Positions 4,751-5,933 of a stretch of DNA of 5,933 nt are shown here, in pieces. A program made the position numbers and the translations under genes. The notes under the pieces are model-generated. The model did not search any database and was not told the DNA's origin. It saw only the letters and a list, made by a program, of their open reading frames with translations. The DNA lies in NCBI GenBank assembly GCA_031265015.1, contig JAISDG010000086.1, forward strand, positions 1-5,933, written 5' to 3'. Source of the stretch: Spirochaetaceae bacterium (GTDB lineage: Bacteria; Spirochaetota; Spirochaetia; Treponematales; Breznakiellaceae). How positions within the stretch are numbered: the first letter of the stretch is position 1; the number at the start of each line of letters is the position of its first letter.

Positions 4751-5743
4751 CTAGCGCGGGACGATGGCGCTGGCCGAGCCCTCTGTCCCGGTAAGAGGGA
4801 GGGCATGCCACTCACCGTTAAGCCAGTAACCGGGCGTACCCTGCCGCCAGTCCCCATCCAGGCCCAGGATACACACATCGGAACCGGATACGGCGATGCC
4901 GTTGGTAGAACCGGATGTCCCGGTAACAGGGAGGGTTACCTGTTTGCCGTTGAGCCAGTAACAGGGCGTATCCCCATCGGAGCCCGCGATATACACATCG
5001 GAACCTGATATGGCGATACCGGTGGCCCAGCCGGATGTTCCGGTAAGAGGAAGGGCCTGCCACACGCCGTTAAGCCAGTAACCGGGCGTACCCCCATTAC
5101 TGCCCGCGACATACACATTGGAACCGGATACGGTGATGGCCCTGGCCCTGCTGGATGTCCCGGTAACAGGGAGAGTCTGCTGTTTGCCGTTGAGCCAGTA
5201 ACAGGGCGTGTACTGACCATACTCCGCGTCTCCATCGTCGCCCGCGATATACACATCGGAGCCGGATACGGCGATGGCGCTGGGATAACCGCCTGGCCCG
5301 ATAACAGGGAGCTCATGCGGTGCGCCGTTAAGCCAGTACCAAGGTGTACCCCTGCTGTCGCCCGCGATATACACGGTGGAACCGGATACGGCGATAGCGC
5401 TGGCGGCGGCATTGTTGCCAAAGCCTCTGATAGGGGCCTGCACCTTGCCGTTAAGCCAGTAACAGGGACTGTAGCCGCCATCCGCGCCCTCCAGGCCCGC
5501 GATATACACAGTGGAGCCGGATACGGCGATGGCGCTGGCGCGGCCCCTGGCATAGGGCTCTTTCAAATTAAGAGGAAGGACCTGCCGAACGCCGTTAAGC
5601 CAGTAACAGGCGGTATTCCCATCGCTGCCCGCGACTAACACATCGGGGCCCTTGCCGCCCGCAGACTGCCCGTAACTGGTAAAGGCCGCAGTCAAAACAA
5701 CGGCCGCCAGGGCCGTTATCCGCCTGTAAAACGTCGTTTTCAT
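4751..5743 (-). CDS. Secreted seven-repeat YWLNG protein, probable beta-propeller
   Basis: The 330-residue product begins MKTTFYRRITALAAVVLTAA, a signal peptide with a basic start and hydrophobic core, with likely cleavage near residues 23-28. There is no lipobox cysteine. The rest is seven repeats of 36-46 residues with the pattern SAIAVSGSxVYIAG, then a loop of variable length, xxYWLNG, and LPLTGTSG. YWLNG begins at residues 47, 95, 136, 182, 222, 262 and 306. The first repeat (34-69) lacks the SAIAVSGS strand and the protein ends with a lone SAIVPR, so the ends can complete one blade, as in the closure of beta-propellers. Four repeats have Cys before YW. It is probably periplasmic or surface-exposed and may bind a ligand or partner, with no catalytic motif seen. 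It has its own promoter and a strong ribosome binding site and faces the operon. Confidence 0.87.
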   Translation of the reverse strand: MKTTFYRRITALAAVVLTAAFTSYGQSAGGKGPDVLVAGSDGNTACYWLNGVRQVLPLNLKEPYARGRASAIAVSGSTVYIAGLEGADGGYSPCYWLNGKVQAPIRGFGNNAAASAIAVSGSTVYIAGDSRGTPWYWLNGAPHELPVIGPGGYPSAIAVSGSDVYIAGDDGDAEYGQYTPCYWLNGKQQTLPVTGTSSRARAITVSGSNVYVAGSNGGTPGYWLNGVWQALPLTGTSGWATGIAISGSDVYIAGSDGDTPCYWLNGKQVTLPVTGTSGSTNGIAVSGSDVCILGLDGDWRQGTPGYWLNGEWHALPLTGTEGSASAIVPR

Positions 5744-5750
5744 TTTTCAA

Positions 5751-5755
5751 CCTCC
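5751..5755 (-). promoter_or_regulatory. Ribosome binding site of the propeller gene
   Basis: On the minus strand GGAGG stands 7 nt before ATG (5743-5741), an ideal Shine-Dalgarno that fixes the start. It is far stronger than any site in the operon on the other strand. Confidence 0.88.
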
Positions 5756-5783
5756 GTACTGTCACGCATCTGCCATGAAAAAT

Positions 5784-5812
5784 ACCTTACTATGGAGGCA
5801 AGGGGATGTCAA
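5784..5812 (-). promoter_or_regulatory. Probable promoter of the propeller gene
   Basis: Read on the minus strand, a perfect TTGACA (5812-5807) is followed after 17 bp by TAAGGT (5789-5784), which matches the -10 consensus at its first, second and last positions. Initiation near 5777 would give a leader of about 34 nt that contains the GGAGG site. The strong -35 with a weak -10 could mean dependence on an activator, but no operator is recognised. Confidence 0.5.
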
Positions 5813-5854
5813 TGAACAAAGCCCCACCCGGAAACAGCACGCGAACCGGTGAGC

Positions 5855-5933
5855 GGGTCCGCCGGGTCTTTTGGGTCCGGCTGGGCAGGGGGGATTTAAA
5901 GCGAATGCACTTTAAATCCCGTCTCCCGCCAGC
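5855..5933. repeat. 79-bp direct repeat, right copy and start of a second array
   Basis: This is the gap-free match to 4106-4184, with the GGGTCC triplet (5855, 5864 with its last base changed, 5873), GGCTGGGCAGGG, an A hairpin at 5892-5919 and the CGTCTCCCGCCAGC spacer, cut by the window end. The hairpin arms here are perfect over 10 bp (GGATTTAAAG / CTTTAAATCC). The ATG of the fourth 19-codon frame is at 5905. The array probably continues outside. Confidence 0.85.

Noticed and set aside
4936..5553. Minus-strand 205-codon and other alternative frames inside the propeller gene
   Set aside because: They are periodic shadows of the repeated YWLNG coding sequence; only the frame ending at 4751 has a signal peptide and a ribosome binding site.

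Overview
The window reads as GC-rich DNA from a spirochaete, most likely a Treponema of the termite-gut type. This is an inference from the style of the proteins (a treponeme-like Apt with unrecognised neighbours) and from the many short palindromic repeats. No rRNA or marker gene settles it.

Layout. Positions 1-345 hold the possible tail of an upstream gene and a broken coding relic. A promoter at 353-382 then leads into five tightly packed + strand genes (390-4096): a flavodoxin-like protein, adenine phosphoribosyltransferase (apt), a GT-B/GT4-like glycosyltransferase, a HAD-superfamily hydrolase and an 84-residue single-pass membrane protein. Gaps are 3, 15, -8 (overlap) and 10 nt, so they look like one operon. 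Apt is the only product identified with near certainty. The glycosyltransferase and HAD overlap and may act in one glycoside pathway, but no substrate can be read from the sequence.

Positions 4097-4750 hold a repeat array and a second decayed coding region. The array has three tandem units of 93-94 bp. Each unit carries two related 28-bp hairpins (A and B) and a 19-codon open frame that starts in hairpin A and stops in hairpin B. A secreted protein made of seven YWLNG-type repeats, probably a seven-bladed beta-propeller, is encoded on the minus strand (5743-4751) with its own promoter and a strong ribosome binding site. Beyond it, the window ends inside another copy of the array's leading 79 bp, so the propeller gene sits between direct repeats.

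The most unusual content is the repeats. A palindromic element lies inside both the glycosyltransferase and the HAD gene, in the same reading frame, and adds extra residues to both proteins. This resembles the protein-coding palindromic elements described in Rickettsia. A separate A/B hairpin array carries a repeated small open frame whose copy-to-copy differences fall almost only at third codon positions.
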